From: Sphingobacteriaceae bacterium
GTDB taxonomy: Bacteria; Bacteroidota; Bacteroidia; Sphingobacteriales; Sphingobacteriaceae
Length of the DNA: 33,776 bases
Assembly (NCBI GenBank): GCA_019752795.1
Contig: JAIELS010000124.1
Location: 1-33,776 of the forward strand
Reading direction: 5' to 3'
Below, piece after piece: positions 10,787 through 20,131 of the stretch. Position 1 is the stretch's first letter, and each line of letters starts with the position of its first letter. Position numbers and translations under genes: made by a program. The notes beneath the pieces were generated by a model. The model saw only the letters and a list, made by a program, of their open reading frames with translations. It ran no database searches and had not been told where the DNA came from.

Positions 10787-12436
10787 TTACCAGCCAGGGT
10801 TATTTGTGGTTAAGGCTGTATTTGAGTTTAGTTCGTTTATTGGAATTGGTAACAAAAGATTTTTTGCAGTTCTTACCTTAGATATATTGTTTTGTCCAGA
10901 TGATATTTTATTCATTACTTGAAGATATATTCCCCAGCGCATTAAATCAAACCTCCTTACTCCTTCTAAATTAAATTCTCTAGCTCGTTCGGCTAAGACA
11001 TAACTACGGAATTGTTCTGATGTCATATTTGCAGGTGCATATGCTTCTGCAACAGGTACAGCTGGTGAGCCAGTAGTAGGGAATGAGCGAAATCTAACTG
11101 TGTTTAAAGCATTGTATGCATTGCTTGTTGGGCCATTTATTTCGTTTTCAGCTTCTGCATACATTAAATATAATTCTGAATAACGAAGTAACGGATAAAA
11201 CGCATCACTATTTGCTACAGTTGGATCTGCAACACCGCTGTATTTAATGGTGTAAGCTCTTTCTGCAGTTGTGCTACCTGTATTGTTATAGGTAATTCCA
11301 TTAACTACTTTATATTGTGCCGACTGAGATAGGGGGTAAAAGATGTAAGTTCCTTGTAATGTTTGATAGTTATGAGTAATCCCGTCAAGTACTCTTTTGT
11401 CTAATATATCGTAATCATTGTAATGGTTATTAGTTGTCCAAACTGCACCTACTCCAAACGTAGATCTGGCAGAAAAATAAACGCCTAAATTGTTAATAAA
11501 TGCACTTCCCGCTAAAGATTGCACTTCCCACATTTGTTCTTTAGAATTTCGTCCAGCTATGCTCCACAAGTCGGTCCAGTTTGGCGTAAGCTTATAGAGA
11601 TTGCTTGATATAACTTCTTGTGCCTTATCTCTTGCTAAAGTGTAATATGCTTTTGCATCTAAACCCTCTAAACCTTTTACTATATTTTTAGCGTAAGTGT
11701 AATATCCATTATCAGTGCCACCTCGAACGGTTATGTTTCCAGTTGATGCACCAGAGGCCATTGTTAAATAAGTTTTAGCTAAGAAAGATTTTGCTATACC
11801 TTGGTTTACTCTGCCAGCTTCGCCTGCCTTAGCATGTCCGACTGGTAATAAGTTTGTTTCTGCAGCTTTTAAATCTGAAATAATAACATCGTAAGTTTCT
11901 TTTACTGTTGCTCTTGGTATATTTGTTTCGGGATTATTTGCAGAAACTGAATTTAAACGAATTGGTACGCCGCCATAAAGTTGTACCAATTGAAAGTATG
12001 CCCATCCTCTTAAAAAATATGCTTCACCTAATATTCTCTTTTTTATGTCTGGATCTATTTCGGTAATATTTGGTACATTTTCTAACACGGTATTTGCTCT
12101 TGCAATAATTGTATAACAACCAATCCAAGGTCCATCTACTCCCCAGTAATTTTGAGGATTACCTGCACCGGTACTACCCAAATACCAATCTGCACCAGAC
12201 ACATGATCGTCATCTAAAACGGTTATATTCCAAAATGGTTGTATAAACAAATCATACGTGTATAGCTCTGCATATACGCCATTAATAGCTGCTCTAGCAT
12301 CGCTTTCATTTTTATAGAAATTTTCTGGAGAATAAAATGAAAATGGTTTTTCTTCTAATGCCTTTTTGCACGAGCTTGTACTTAGTAAAACTAAGCCGAT
12401 AACCGATGCTATAAAATATGTTGAAATCGCTTTCAT
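10787..12436 (-). CDS. SusD/RagB family nutrient-binding outer-membrane lipoprotein
   Basis: Lipobox LLSTSSCKK, EKPFSFYSPENFYKNESDARAAINGVYAEL, RILGEAYFLRGWAYFQLVQLYGGVPI and ERAREFNLEGVRRFDLMRWG. Confidence 0.96.
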   Translation of the reverse strand: MKAISTYFIASVIGLVLLSTSSCKKALEEKPFSFYSPENFYKNESDARAAINGVYAELYTYDLFIQPFWNITVLDDDHVSGADWYLGSTGAGNPQNYWGVDGPWIGCYTIIARANTVLENVPNITEIDPDIKKRILGEAYFLRGWAYFQLVQLYGGVPIRLNSVSANNPETNIPRATVKETYDVIISDLKAAETNLLPVGHAKAGEAGRVNQGIAKSFLAKTYLTMASGASTGNITVRGGTDNGYYTYAKNIVKGLEGLDAKAYYTLARDKAQEVISSNLYKLTPNWTDLWSIAGRNSKEQMWEVQSLAGSAFINNLGVYFSARSTFGVGAVWTTNNHYNDYDILDKRVLDGITHNYQTLQGTYIFYPLSQSAQYKVVNGITYNNTGSTTAERAYTIKYSGVADPTVANSDAFYPLLRYSELYLMYAEAENEINGPTSNAYNALNTVRFRSFPTTGSPAVPVAEAYAPANMTSEQFRSYVLAERAREFNLEGVRRFDLMRWGIYLQVMNKISSGQNNISKVRTAKNLLLPIPINELNSNTALTTNNPGW

Positions 12437-12453
12437 GTGATCTTTATTTTAAG

Positions 12454-15400
12454 TTAAAAATTGCAACGTAATGAAAAGTTATAAGTTCTGGAATTAGGAT
12501 AGCCACCTAAGTCAACACCAAAAACAGCAGGGTTATCTCCATAACTATTGATTTCAGGATCGTAACCAGAGTAATTGGTAAAAGTGAATAAGTTGTTTGC
12601 TCCCACAGCAACTCTTAAGGCAGAGATGGTTTTAGATTTTATGGGAACATTGTAGCCCAACGTTACATTTTTTATCCTTACAAAACTTCCATCCTCAATA
12701 AATCTTCTGCTAAATAAAAGATCTCTAAAGAACTGACGCATTATTTTAGGTCCAGTTGCATTACTATTGTCTTTGCCTTGTGCCCAAGCACCATCAGCCA
12801 TTTCTTGTGTAATGTTTTTATTAGTACCTAAGTTAGCGTTAAAGCGAGTATTCATGTTAATTACATCATTACCTTGTACGCCATTTATAAAAACACTTAA
12901 ATCAAATCTTTTGTACTTAAAATTGTTGGTAAATCCGAAAGTGTAATCTGGATTTACGTCTCCAATAAAAGTTCTATCACTTTGACTGATTGAGCTAGGG
13001 TCATTATCTAAATTTTTGTATTTAACTTCTCCAATGGTACGTAAAATAATAGCACTGCTTTGGTTGACGTAAACTAAATTATTTCTAACTTCTGCTTCAT
13101 TGTCATAATAACCATCTTCTACATAGCCATAAAGGGCACCTATAGATTTACCAACGGTTTGTATAAATGGAGCGTCTCCTGTAGAGATATTTCTTCCATA
13201 TTGCTCAGTTACATCAGAGCCCAAGCTTAAAATTTTATTTCTATTGAAAGATATGTTGAAATTTGAACTCCATTCAAAATCTTTTGCTTTGGCAACCACA
13301 CCATTCAATGTTACTTCGAGCCCTTTGTTTTCGATTGAGCCAGAGTTTACAAGTTTTGTTCTAAAGCCAGTTGATGAAGGAATAATTAGATTTTGTAATA
13401 AATCATCTGTAATTTTCTTGTATACTTCAACACTTAAATTAAGTCTATTCTTGAACATGCCAATATCTAAACCTAAATTGTAGGCACTAGTGGTTTCCCA
13501 TTTTAATTTTTCATTAGCTGGACCAGCATACAAATCATTAGCTAAACCAGTTTGTATCGCTCCTCCAAATACATAATTGTAAACACTTAACTTTGCTAAT
13601 GAAGCATATGATCCAATTCCTTGATTCCCTGTTTTTCCATAGCTGGCACGTAATTTCAAGTTACTAATTGGTTTTACGTTTTGCATAAAATCTTCACTAG
13701 AAATCTTCCAGGCAGCTGCTGCTGATGGAAATCCTGCCCATTTGTTGTCTTTTCCAAATTTGCTAGAGCCATCTTGACGGTATGATAGGGTTAATAAATA
13801 TCGATCATCATAGTTGTAATTCGCTCTAGCTAGGAACGAAATTAAAGTTGACTGATAACGCGAAGTAATTACGGGCATGATTACTTCACCGGCAGCTAAG
13901 TTTTCGTTCTCTAAAGCATCATTAGGGAACGTTTTGGCTTCAGCTCTTTTGCTTTGACCATTTGTGCGCTCATAAGTTGCTCCACCTAAAATATTTAAAC
14001 TATGTTTATCAATTTTTTTATTATAAGTTAAAATGCTTTCTGAAGTAATATTACTCCATATATTATCGGCCTTTAAACCCCATCCTTTCATTGCAAAACC
14101 TTCATAAACAGTTCTTGGGTAATATTGGTCTCTTGCACTGTTAGAATAATTAAAACCAACATTTTGTCTGAATTTGAAATCTTTTAAAAAAGTTGCTTCA
14201 GCATAATTGGAAGAGAAAATATTTAAGCCCTTAACGGTGTTCATCGCATCGTTTACATAAACGTAAGGGTTTGTGATAAAGGCATCACCCACACCATCAT
14301 ATGCTATTGGATCTGAAATAGTTGATGGAAAAGTAAGTGCAGAACGAATAACTCCAGCGCTTGCCGCATCTGATTTATCAGTTCCTGTTTTTACACCGTT
14401 AGTAAGTGTGCTGGCTAAAGAAGTGCTTGTGCCTACTTTAAAAGTTTTACTAATATTTCTGTTTAAATTTAAACCTAAACCAAATCTATTATATTTAGAA
14501 TTAATGACAGTGCCCTCTTGATCTAAATAATTAAAAGTAATACTGTGTGTGCCAAGATCTGTTCCTCCTGATATATTTACAGAATAATTTTGATATAATC
14601 CGCTTCGAAATATTCTGTCTTGCCAATCGTTGTTGTTTCCAACATAATCTTGGGGTCCTTTATCGTAATAAGTTTGACCAGGATTATTTGGATCAGGAAG
14701 ATTGGTGCCAGAATAAGGAACATTATAGTTTGTTCCAGTGTATTTATTCGAATTAAGGTAGGCTAAATTTTGATAACTAGCATATTCTGCTGGATTTAAC
14801 ACATCTAGCGTTCTAGAGACTTGCGCCATTCCTGCACTAAAATTCCCTTCAATTTTGTCTTTTCCACTTTTACCTTTTTTTGTAGTGATTAATACTACTC
14901 CATTCGCTCCCCTCGACCCATAAATTGCAGTGGCTGAAGCATCTTTTAAAATATCAATGGTTTCAATATCATTAGGGTTAATAAACGACATAGCATTTAA
15001 TGTCTGTTTTTCATCTTCGCCAATAGACATAGGTGTGCCTCCACTACTTGAATTATTATATGGAATTCCATCGATTACATATAATGGTTCTGTTCCTCCT
15101 AAAAATGAATTAGAGCCTCTAATTCTGATGCTTAATCCAGCTCCTGGAGCGCCATCATTTTGAGTGACGTTTACGCCAGCAATTTTCCCTTGCAAGGCTT
15201 GCAGAATGTTGGTTGGAACGTCTCTAACAAAATCTTCATTCTCAATTCTAGCAACAGAGCCCGTGAGGTCAGATTTTTTTATAGATCCATACCCAATAAT
15301 AATTACATCAGAAAGTGATGTGCTTTTGGACAAAAGTTTAATGTTGAATGAAGTCTTGTTGCCAATGACAAGTTCTTGGTCTTGCATTCCCAAATAAGAA

Positions 15401-15627
15401 AAAACAATAGTTTGGCTAGTTGCTGGTGCACTAATGGCAAAGTTTCCATTTTCATCTGTAACGGCAACTACATTTGTGTTCTTAATTTTAACGGAGGCTC
15501 CTGGAAGGGATAATCCTGATTCATCAGTAACTTTTCCAGTAATTCTTTTATCCTGTGCAAAAACAGTAGTAACTGATAGTAGGCATACAAGAAGCGCCAA
15601 TAAATTAGTGAATAGTTTATTAAGCAT
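12454..15627 (-). CDS. SusC/RagA family TonB-dependent outer-membrane transporter
   Basis: Signal peptide, carboxypeptidase-like N-domain (ITGKVTDESGLSLPGASVKIKNT), plug DVIIIGYGSIKKSDLTGSV, LYVIDGIPY, IYGSRGANGVVLITTKKGKSGK and a C-terminal aromatic beta-strand. Confidence 0.97.
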   Translation of the reverse strand: MLNKLFTNLLALLVCLLSVTTVFAQDKRITGKVTDESGLSLPGASVKIKNTNVVAVTDENGNFAISAPATSQTIVFSYLGMQDQELVIGNKTSFNIKLLSKSTSLSDVIIIGYGSIKKSDLTGSVARIENEDFVRDVPTNILQALQGKIAGVNVTQNDGAPGAGLSIRIRGSNSFLGGTEPLYVIDGIPYNNSSSGGTPMSIGEDEKQTLNAMSFINPNDIETIDILKDASATAIYGSRGANGVVLITTKKGKSGKDKIEGNFSAGMAQVSRTLDVLNPAEYASYQNLAYLNSNKYTGTNYNVPYSGTNLPDPNNPGQTYYDKGPQDYVGNNNDWQDRIFRSGLYQNYSVNISGGTDLGTHSITFNYLDQEGTVINSKYNRFGLGLNLNRNISKTFKVGTSTSLASTLTNGVKTGTDKSDAASAGVIRSALTFPSTISDPIAYDGVGDAFITNPYVYVNDAMNTVKGLNIFSSNYAEATFLKDFKFRQNVGFNYSNSARDQYYPRTVYEGFAMKGWGLKADNIWSNITSESILTYNKKIDKHSLNILGGATYERTNGQSKRAEAKTFPNDALENENLAAGEVIMPVITSRYQSTLISFLARANYNYDDRYLLTLSYRQDGSSKFGKDNKWAGFPSAAAAWKISSEDFMQNVKPISNLKLRASYGKTGNQGIGSYASLAKLSVYNYVFGGAIQTGLANDLYAGPANEKLKWETTSAYNLGLDIGMFKNRLNLSVEVYKKITDDLLQNLIIPSSTGFRTKLVNSGSIENKGLEVTLNGVVAKAKDFEWSSNFNISFNRNKILSLGSDVTEQYGRNISTGDAPFIQTVGKSIGALYGYVEDGYYDNEAEVRNNLVYVNQSSAIILRTIGEVKYKNLDNDPSSISQSDRTFIGDVNPDYTFGFTNNFKYKRFDLSVFINGVQGNDVINMNTRFNANLGTNKNITQEMADGAWAQGKDNSNATGPKIMRQFFRDLLFSRRFIEDGSFVRIKNVTLGYNVPIKSKTISALRVAVGANNLFTFTNYSGYDPEINSYGDNPAVFGVDLGGYPNSRTYNFSLRCNF

Positions 15628-15649
15628 AAGCGGTTTAGTTTGGTTTACT

Positions 15650-15657
15650 CAAAAGTA
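15650..15657 (-). promoter_or_regulatory. Candidate Bacteroidota -7 element for susC
   Basis: Minus strand TACTTTTG matches TAnnTTTG, about 22 bp upstream of the susC ATG. Confidence 0.5.
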
Positions 15658-15796
15658 GTCTTGAATTGGAGGCGATTAGTAATACTATTTTATCTGTTTA
15701 TAATATTTTTATCACTTTATAGTTGATTTCTTTAGTTTTTGGAAGCTGTTAGTATTGTTTAAACTATTTTGATTAGTATATGAGCTATACAGTTGT

Positions 15797-15804
15797 TATA
15801 TTTG
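15797..15804 (+). promoter_or_regulatory. Candidate Bacteroidota -7 element for the AraC regulator
   Basis: TATATTTG matches TAnnTTTG. An upstream TTTG lies at 15768-15771, with a slightly long spacer (25 nt). Confidence 0.45.
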
Positions 15805-15843
15805 ATTATTGGTATTATTTTATCCTAATTATTGGTATTATTT
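15805..15843 (+). repeat. 16-bp perfect direct repeat, operator-like
   Basis: ATTATTGGTATTATTT at 15805-15820 and again at 15828-15843, 23 bp start to start. Confidence 0.75.
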
Positions 15844-15850
15844 ATTCATT

Positions 15851-16729
15851 GTGATACATTCAAATATAATAAAAGAAATTACACCACTTACAAACAGTGA
15901 TTGTTTTACAATTTTCGAAAGAAAAAAGAAAGAATTTGACTTTCCATTACATTACCACGAGGAAATGGAATTGAACTTTATTTCTAATGCAAGTGGTGCA
16001 AGAAGGGTAGTTGGTGATCATATCGAAGAAATCGGTGATGCCGAATTGGTTTTAATTGGTGCTAATTTGCCTCACGTATGGGAAACGCATAAATTGAAAG
16101 GTAAAGAAATTCATGAAGTAACTATACAATTCCACAAAGACTTGTTTGATGAAAAGCTTTTGAGACGTAATCAGCTTCGTGTAATTAGAGAAATGTTTGA
16201 AAAATCTAAATGTGGTATCTTGTTTTCTAAAGAAACAACGGCTGTTGTTGGTTCTCGATTAGTACAATTGAATAAAAAGCATGGATTTGATTCTGTTTTA
16301 GAATTAATGTCTATTCTTCATGATTTATCAACATCTAGAAATATGCGAACGCTATCAGATTCTACCTTTAGCAATGCAGAGTTCTCTTATAATAGTCGAA
16401 GAGTAGAAAAGGTAATGGAGTACATCAATATAAATTTCGATAAACAAGTTAGTTTGGCAGAAGTGGCCAGAATTGCAAGTATGACCGAAGTTTCGTTTAG
16501 TAGATTTTTTAAAAGTAGAACAGGAATTAGTTTTATTGATAGTCTAATAGAAATCAGACTAGGGCATGCATCTAGAAAGTTGATAGATACTACAGAAGCA
16601 GTAGCAGAGGTTGCTTATAATTGTGGATTTAACAATATTTCGAATTTTAATAGAATTTTTAAAAAGAAAAAGGGTTGCACCCCAAAAGAATTTAGAGAGA
16701 ATTTATCAGGTAATAGAATTTTTGTGTAA
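15851..16729 (+). CDS. AraC-family transcriptional regulator
   Basis: N-terminal cupin-like FDFPLHYHEEMELNFI; C-terminal HTH VSLAEVARIASMTEVSFSRFFKSRTGISFIDSLIEIRL...VAEVAYNCGFNNISNFNRIFKKKKGCTPKEFRE. The listed ORF uses TTG at 15809; GTG at 15851 is in frame and better placed. Confidence 0.92.
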   Translation: MIHSNIIKEITPLTNSDCFTIFERKKKEFDFPLHYHEEMELNFISNASGARRVVGDHIEEIGDAELVLIGANLPHVWETHKLKGKEIHEVTIQFHKDLFDEKLLRRNQLRVIREMFEKSKCGILFSKETTAVVGSRLVQLNKKHGFDSVLELMSILHDLSTSRNMRTLSDSTFSNAEFSYNSRRVEKVMEYININFDKQVSLAEVARIASMTEVSFSRFFKSRTGISFIDSLIEIRLGHASRKLIDTTEAVAEVAYNCGFNNISNFNRIFKKKKGCTPKEFRENLSGNRIFV

Positions 16730-16733
16730 AACG

Positions 16734-17798
16734 ATGAAACGTATATTTTTAGTTTACATATTTATGGTTTTGGTTTTAAATTTAAAAGCTGACGAAATTG
16801 GCAGTTTTTACAAAGGAAATCACAGTTTTATTCAATATACTGGTAGAATTGATTTTTCTAATACAACTAAACCTAAATTATGGGCATCTGGGGCATATGT
16901 TGAAATTAAATTTAGTGGCACATTTTGTATTTTAGAAATTAATGATGAACTGTTATGGAACAAAATTCATAATTATATCGAAATTAAAATAGACAATCAG
17001 GAGCCCTATCGAATACAGCTTCAAGCGAAAGAAAATAAGATCACTTTGGCACAAAATCTGCCAAAAGCAGAACATACGGTTCTTATTTGTAAAAACACTG
17101 AGTTCGAAAATGGATATATAGAGATAGTTGGTTTTAAGGTAGAAAAATTATTAAAACCAAAAGTCAAACAAAAAAGGAAAATAGAATTTATTGGCGATTC
17201 GATTACATGCGGAGCCGCAAGTGATGAAAGTGATGTTAAGTGTGGTGTTGGAGAGTGGCATGACCAGCATAATGCTTATTTGGCTTATGGACCAACTACA
17301 GCAAGGAATTTAAATGCCCAGTGGCACCTGTCTGCTGTTTCTGGAATTGGATTAATGAAAAGTTGCTGTAATAAACCGATAATAATGCCACAGGTTTTTG
17401 ATAAAGTAAATATGGCAAGAGATTCGATAAAATGGAATTTTGATTTGTACCAACCAGATGTTTTAACCGTTTGCTTAGGACAAAATGATGGATTACAAGA
17501 CTCAGCCCAATTTACTAATGCATACCTTGTTTTTGCTAAAACTTTAAGACAGTATTATCCGAATACAAAGCTGGTTTTTTTATCAAGTCCAATGGCAGAT
17601 AAAACTTTAAAAACTGCATTAGTAAAGTATATTACAGCTGTTGAAAAACAATTGAAAGCAGATGGAGATATCAATGTCGGAACATATTTTTTTGCTAAAC
17701 AATATAACGAAGGTTGCGGCGGCCATCCCTCCATTAAAGAACATCAAGAAATTGGATTAGAGCTTACAGCATACCTCAAAAAAACAATGAATTGGTAA
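16734..17798 (+). CDS. CE2-type SGNH carbohydrate esterase, probable acetyl-mannan/xylan esterase
   Basis: Jelly-roll-like N-domain (LWASGAYVEIKFSGTFCILEIND) followed by RKIEFIGDSITCGAAS, VCLGQNDG and GCGGHPSIKEHQEIG. Signal-peptide-like MKRIFLVYIFMVLVLNLKA starts at 16734, not at the listed 16611. Confidence 0.85.
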   Translation: MKRIFLVYIFMVLVLNLKADEIGSFYKGNHSFIQYTGRIDFSNTTKPKLWASGAYVEIKFSGTFCILEINDELLWNKIHNYIEIKIDNQEPYRIQLQAKENKITLAQNLPKAEHTVLICKNTEFENGYIEIVGFKVEKLLKPKVKQKRKIEFIGDSITCGAASDESDVKCGVGEWHDQHNAYLAYGPTTARNLNAQWHLSAVSGIGLMKSCCNKPIIMPQVFDKVNMARDSIKWNFDLYQPDVLTVCLGQNDGLQDSAQFTNAYLVFAKTLRQYYPNTKLVFLSSPMADKTLKTALVKYITAVEKQLKADGDINVGTYFFAKQYNEGCGGHPSIKEHQEIGLELTAYLKKTMNW

Positions 17799-17904
17799 TT
17801 TGAATAGCAGTAATTCAAGTTTGATGCTAATTATTACTTTGCGCAAAATTGAAATTGCTTTTATTCAGAACATAAAAATTTGAAAACACTAATAATTTTA
17901 ATTT

Positions 17905-18555
17905 ATGAAAACATTAAAACTGATCACCTTACTTTTACTTGTTAATTTTGTTTTAAGAGCACAAGAAAAGCCAGCTTTTTACAATGAAATTCAATATTTT
18001 AAAAAGCAAGATAGCCTTCAATTTCCTCCAAAAAATGCTGTTTTGTTTATAGGTAGTTCAACTTTTACCAATTGGAAAGATGTACAGACTTATTTCCCGA
18101 AGCATGTAATTGTTAACAGAGGTTTTGGTGGTTCTTCATTACCGAATGTAATTAATTATGTAGGTGATATTGTTTATCCTTATCATCCTAAGCAAGTGGT
18201 TATATATTGTGGGGAGAATGATTTTACTGGTAATGCGACTCCGCAAATGGTATTAGAAAGAGTGAAAAAATTAATAGATACCATTAGATTTAAATATCCC
18301 AAAGTACCAATTGCATTTATTTCGATTAAGCCAAGTCCTTCTAGAGAAAAATATATTCCTCAAATGAAGGAGGCAAACCAAATGATTGCGGATATGCTTA
18401 AAGGGGTAAAACGTACAAATTTTATTAATACTGCAGACGCCATGTACACAGCAGACGGAAAGATAATGACAGACATATTCTTGAAAGACAATCTACATAT
18501 GAATGCCAAAGGTTATCGAATATGGCAAAAAATAATGGAGCCTTATTTAAGATAA
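17905..18555 (+). CDS. GDSL/SGNH hydrolase, secreted
   Basis: Signal peptide; AVLFIGSSTFTNW, VNRGFGGSS, VIYCGENDFTGN and DNLHMNAKGYRIW (blocks I, II, III, V). Confidence 0.88.
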   Translation: MKTLKLITLLLLVNFVLRAQEKPAFYNEIQYFKKQDSLQFPPKNAVLFIGSSTFTNWKDVQTYFPKHVIVNRGFGGSSLPNVINYVGDIVYPYHPKQVVIYCGENDFTGNATPQMVLERVKKLIDTIRFKYPKVPIAFISIKPSPSREKYIPQMKEANQMIADMLKGVKRTNFINTADAMYTADGKIMTDIFLKDNLHMNAKGYRIWQKIMEPYLR

Positions 18556-18635
18556 TTTTAATTTTTTCAAATTAAATATCAAACTCCTTAATAAATGAGA
18601 TGAACGGTGTAATAAAATTTAGATTATAAACCAAA

Positions 18636-18672
18636 AAAAAAGCCCAAAAAGATTAAACTTTAGGGCTTTTTT
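18636..18672. terminator. Bidirectional intrinsic terminator
   Basis: aaaaaagccc (18636-18645) pairs with gggctttttt (18663-18672), between convergent CDSs. Confidence 0.75.
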
Positions 18673-18702
18673 ATTTAGTTACGTAAATTGAAATAAATAT
18701 AA

Positions 18703-19851
18703 CTAAGATTGCGAGATATTTATTTTAGTTGCAAGCATACAAGGTATTCCCGCCACTTTTTCTTTTTCGATATAGGCTTCTTTCCCTAGCTTCTTAAGCA
18801 TACGATAATGTGAAGTTAAAGCATTCATAAATGTAGGACTTTCTATGTATGGGAGGTTAAATTCTAGCGCAGTTTCCTTTACTATTTTACCAATTGCTGG
18901 GTAATGTATATGACAGATTTTAGGGAACAAATGATGTTCTACTTGTCTGTTTAAACCACCACATAAAAAGCCGGCTAATTTGCTGTCTACGGCAAAGTTT
19001 GCAGTAGTCATCATTTGGTGTGCTGCCCAGGCTTCTTCTATATTGCCTTCTTCATTAGGTAGTGGAAAAGTTGTACCCTCAACAACATGTGCCAATTGAA
19101 ATACTAAACCTAAAACCAAACCTTGTGCAAACTGCATGGCTAAAAATCCAATTATAAATTGCCACCAAGTAATATCTAATACGATAAGTGGTAAAATAAT
19201 AAATAAGAAGTAATACAAAAATTTAAAAAAGAAAAGGTTAAAATATTCAATTTTTGGATGATTAGCTACTTGAGAACCAATTTTAGTTTGAAAGAATTTT
19301 TTATAATCTTTTCTAAAAACCCACGATAACATCGCTAAGCTATATAAGCCAAATGCATAGATGTGTTGGTAGCGTTGTATTTTATTTACAGGTTCTTCAG
19401 TAGAAAATCTTATTAAGCCAGGAGCAACATCAATATCTTCATCATGCCCTGCAATATTGGTATAAGTATGGTGTACAATGTTGTGGCAAATACTCCAAAC
19501 GTAAGCACTTGCGCCAATTAAACTAAATAAAAAACTAAAAATTTGATTTACAATTGGTTTGTCTGAAAATGCTTTGTGTATCGCATCATGACAAATATTA
19601 AATCCTACAAATGCGCCAAAAACACCTAAAAATATGGCTAGGCTTAGCATAATTAGCGGAGTAAAATTCCCCAACAAAATCAATAAATATAAAGTGATAA
19701 AAGTTCCTAAAAAGAAAGATGCTTTAACCCACATTGCCGTATTTGCATGTATACTTAAGTTTTGTTCTTCAAAATGTTGGTCAACACGTTTGCGTAAAGT
19801 GGCATAAAATGTGGATTTATTAACATTGGTAAACTTAACTTTCTTTGTCAT
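18703..19851 (-). CDS. Membrane fatty acid (acyl-CoA) desaturase
   Basis: Three His boxes: HDAIHK, HNIVHH and QVEHH; several TM segments. Confidence 0.92.
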   Translation of the reverse strand: MTKKVKFTNVNKSTFYATLRKRVDQHFEEQNLSIHANTAMWVKASFFLGTFITLYLLILLGNFTPLIMLSLAIFLGVFGAFVGFNICHDAIHKAFSDKPIVNQIFSFLFSLIGASAYVWSICHNIVHHTYTNIAGHDEDIDVAPGLIRFSTEEPVNKIQRYQHIYAFGLYSLAMLSWVFRKDYKKFFQTKIGSQVANHPKIEYFNLFFFKFLYYFLFIILPLIVLDITWWQFIIGFLAMQFAQGLVLGLVFQLAHVVEGTTFPLPNEEGNIEEAWAAHQMMTTANFAVDSKLAGFLCGGLNRQVEHHLFPKICHIHYPAIGKIVKETALEFNLPYIESPTFMNALTSHYRMLKKLGKEAYIEKEKVAGIPCMLATKINISQS

Positions 19852-20131
19852 ATTTAGTTTAGAGTGTAATAGGGACAGTTTTTAATAATTTAGCTAATGT
19901 ACTTTAATTAAAACACAATTGTCATATTAATTTCATAAAAAACTAATTTTATATACGCTTAATTATCTAAATTGGTTTTGGGGTTAGGTTTTAATGATAC
20001 GATATTATTTACCTTTCAATTTTTTTTAAATTGGATGTTTGATTTAACTATATAGAATCTTTGCAATTAGTTAGGATAGACTAAAGTTAGCTTGTAACTT
20101 TAAATCGGTTAAAAGATTTTAATTTTTAAAG

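Noticed and set aside
12454-15658. Short plus-strand ORFs antisense to susC (13244, 14273, 14547, 14930, 15164, 15434)
   Set aside because: They lie inside a confidently coding SusC frame and show no domain-like features; expected by chance in a long gene.
16611-16733. Apparent 119-bp overlap between the AraC and CE2 ORFs
   Set aside because: The upstream part is out-of-frame AraC sequence; the real CE2 start with signal peptide is at 16734.
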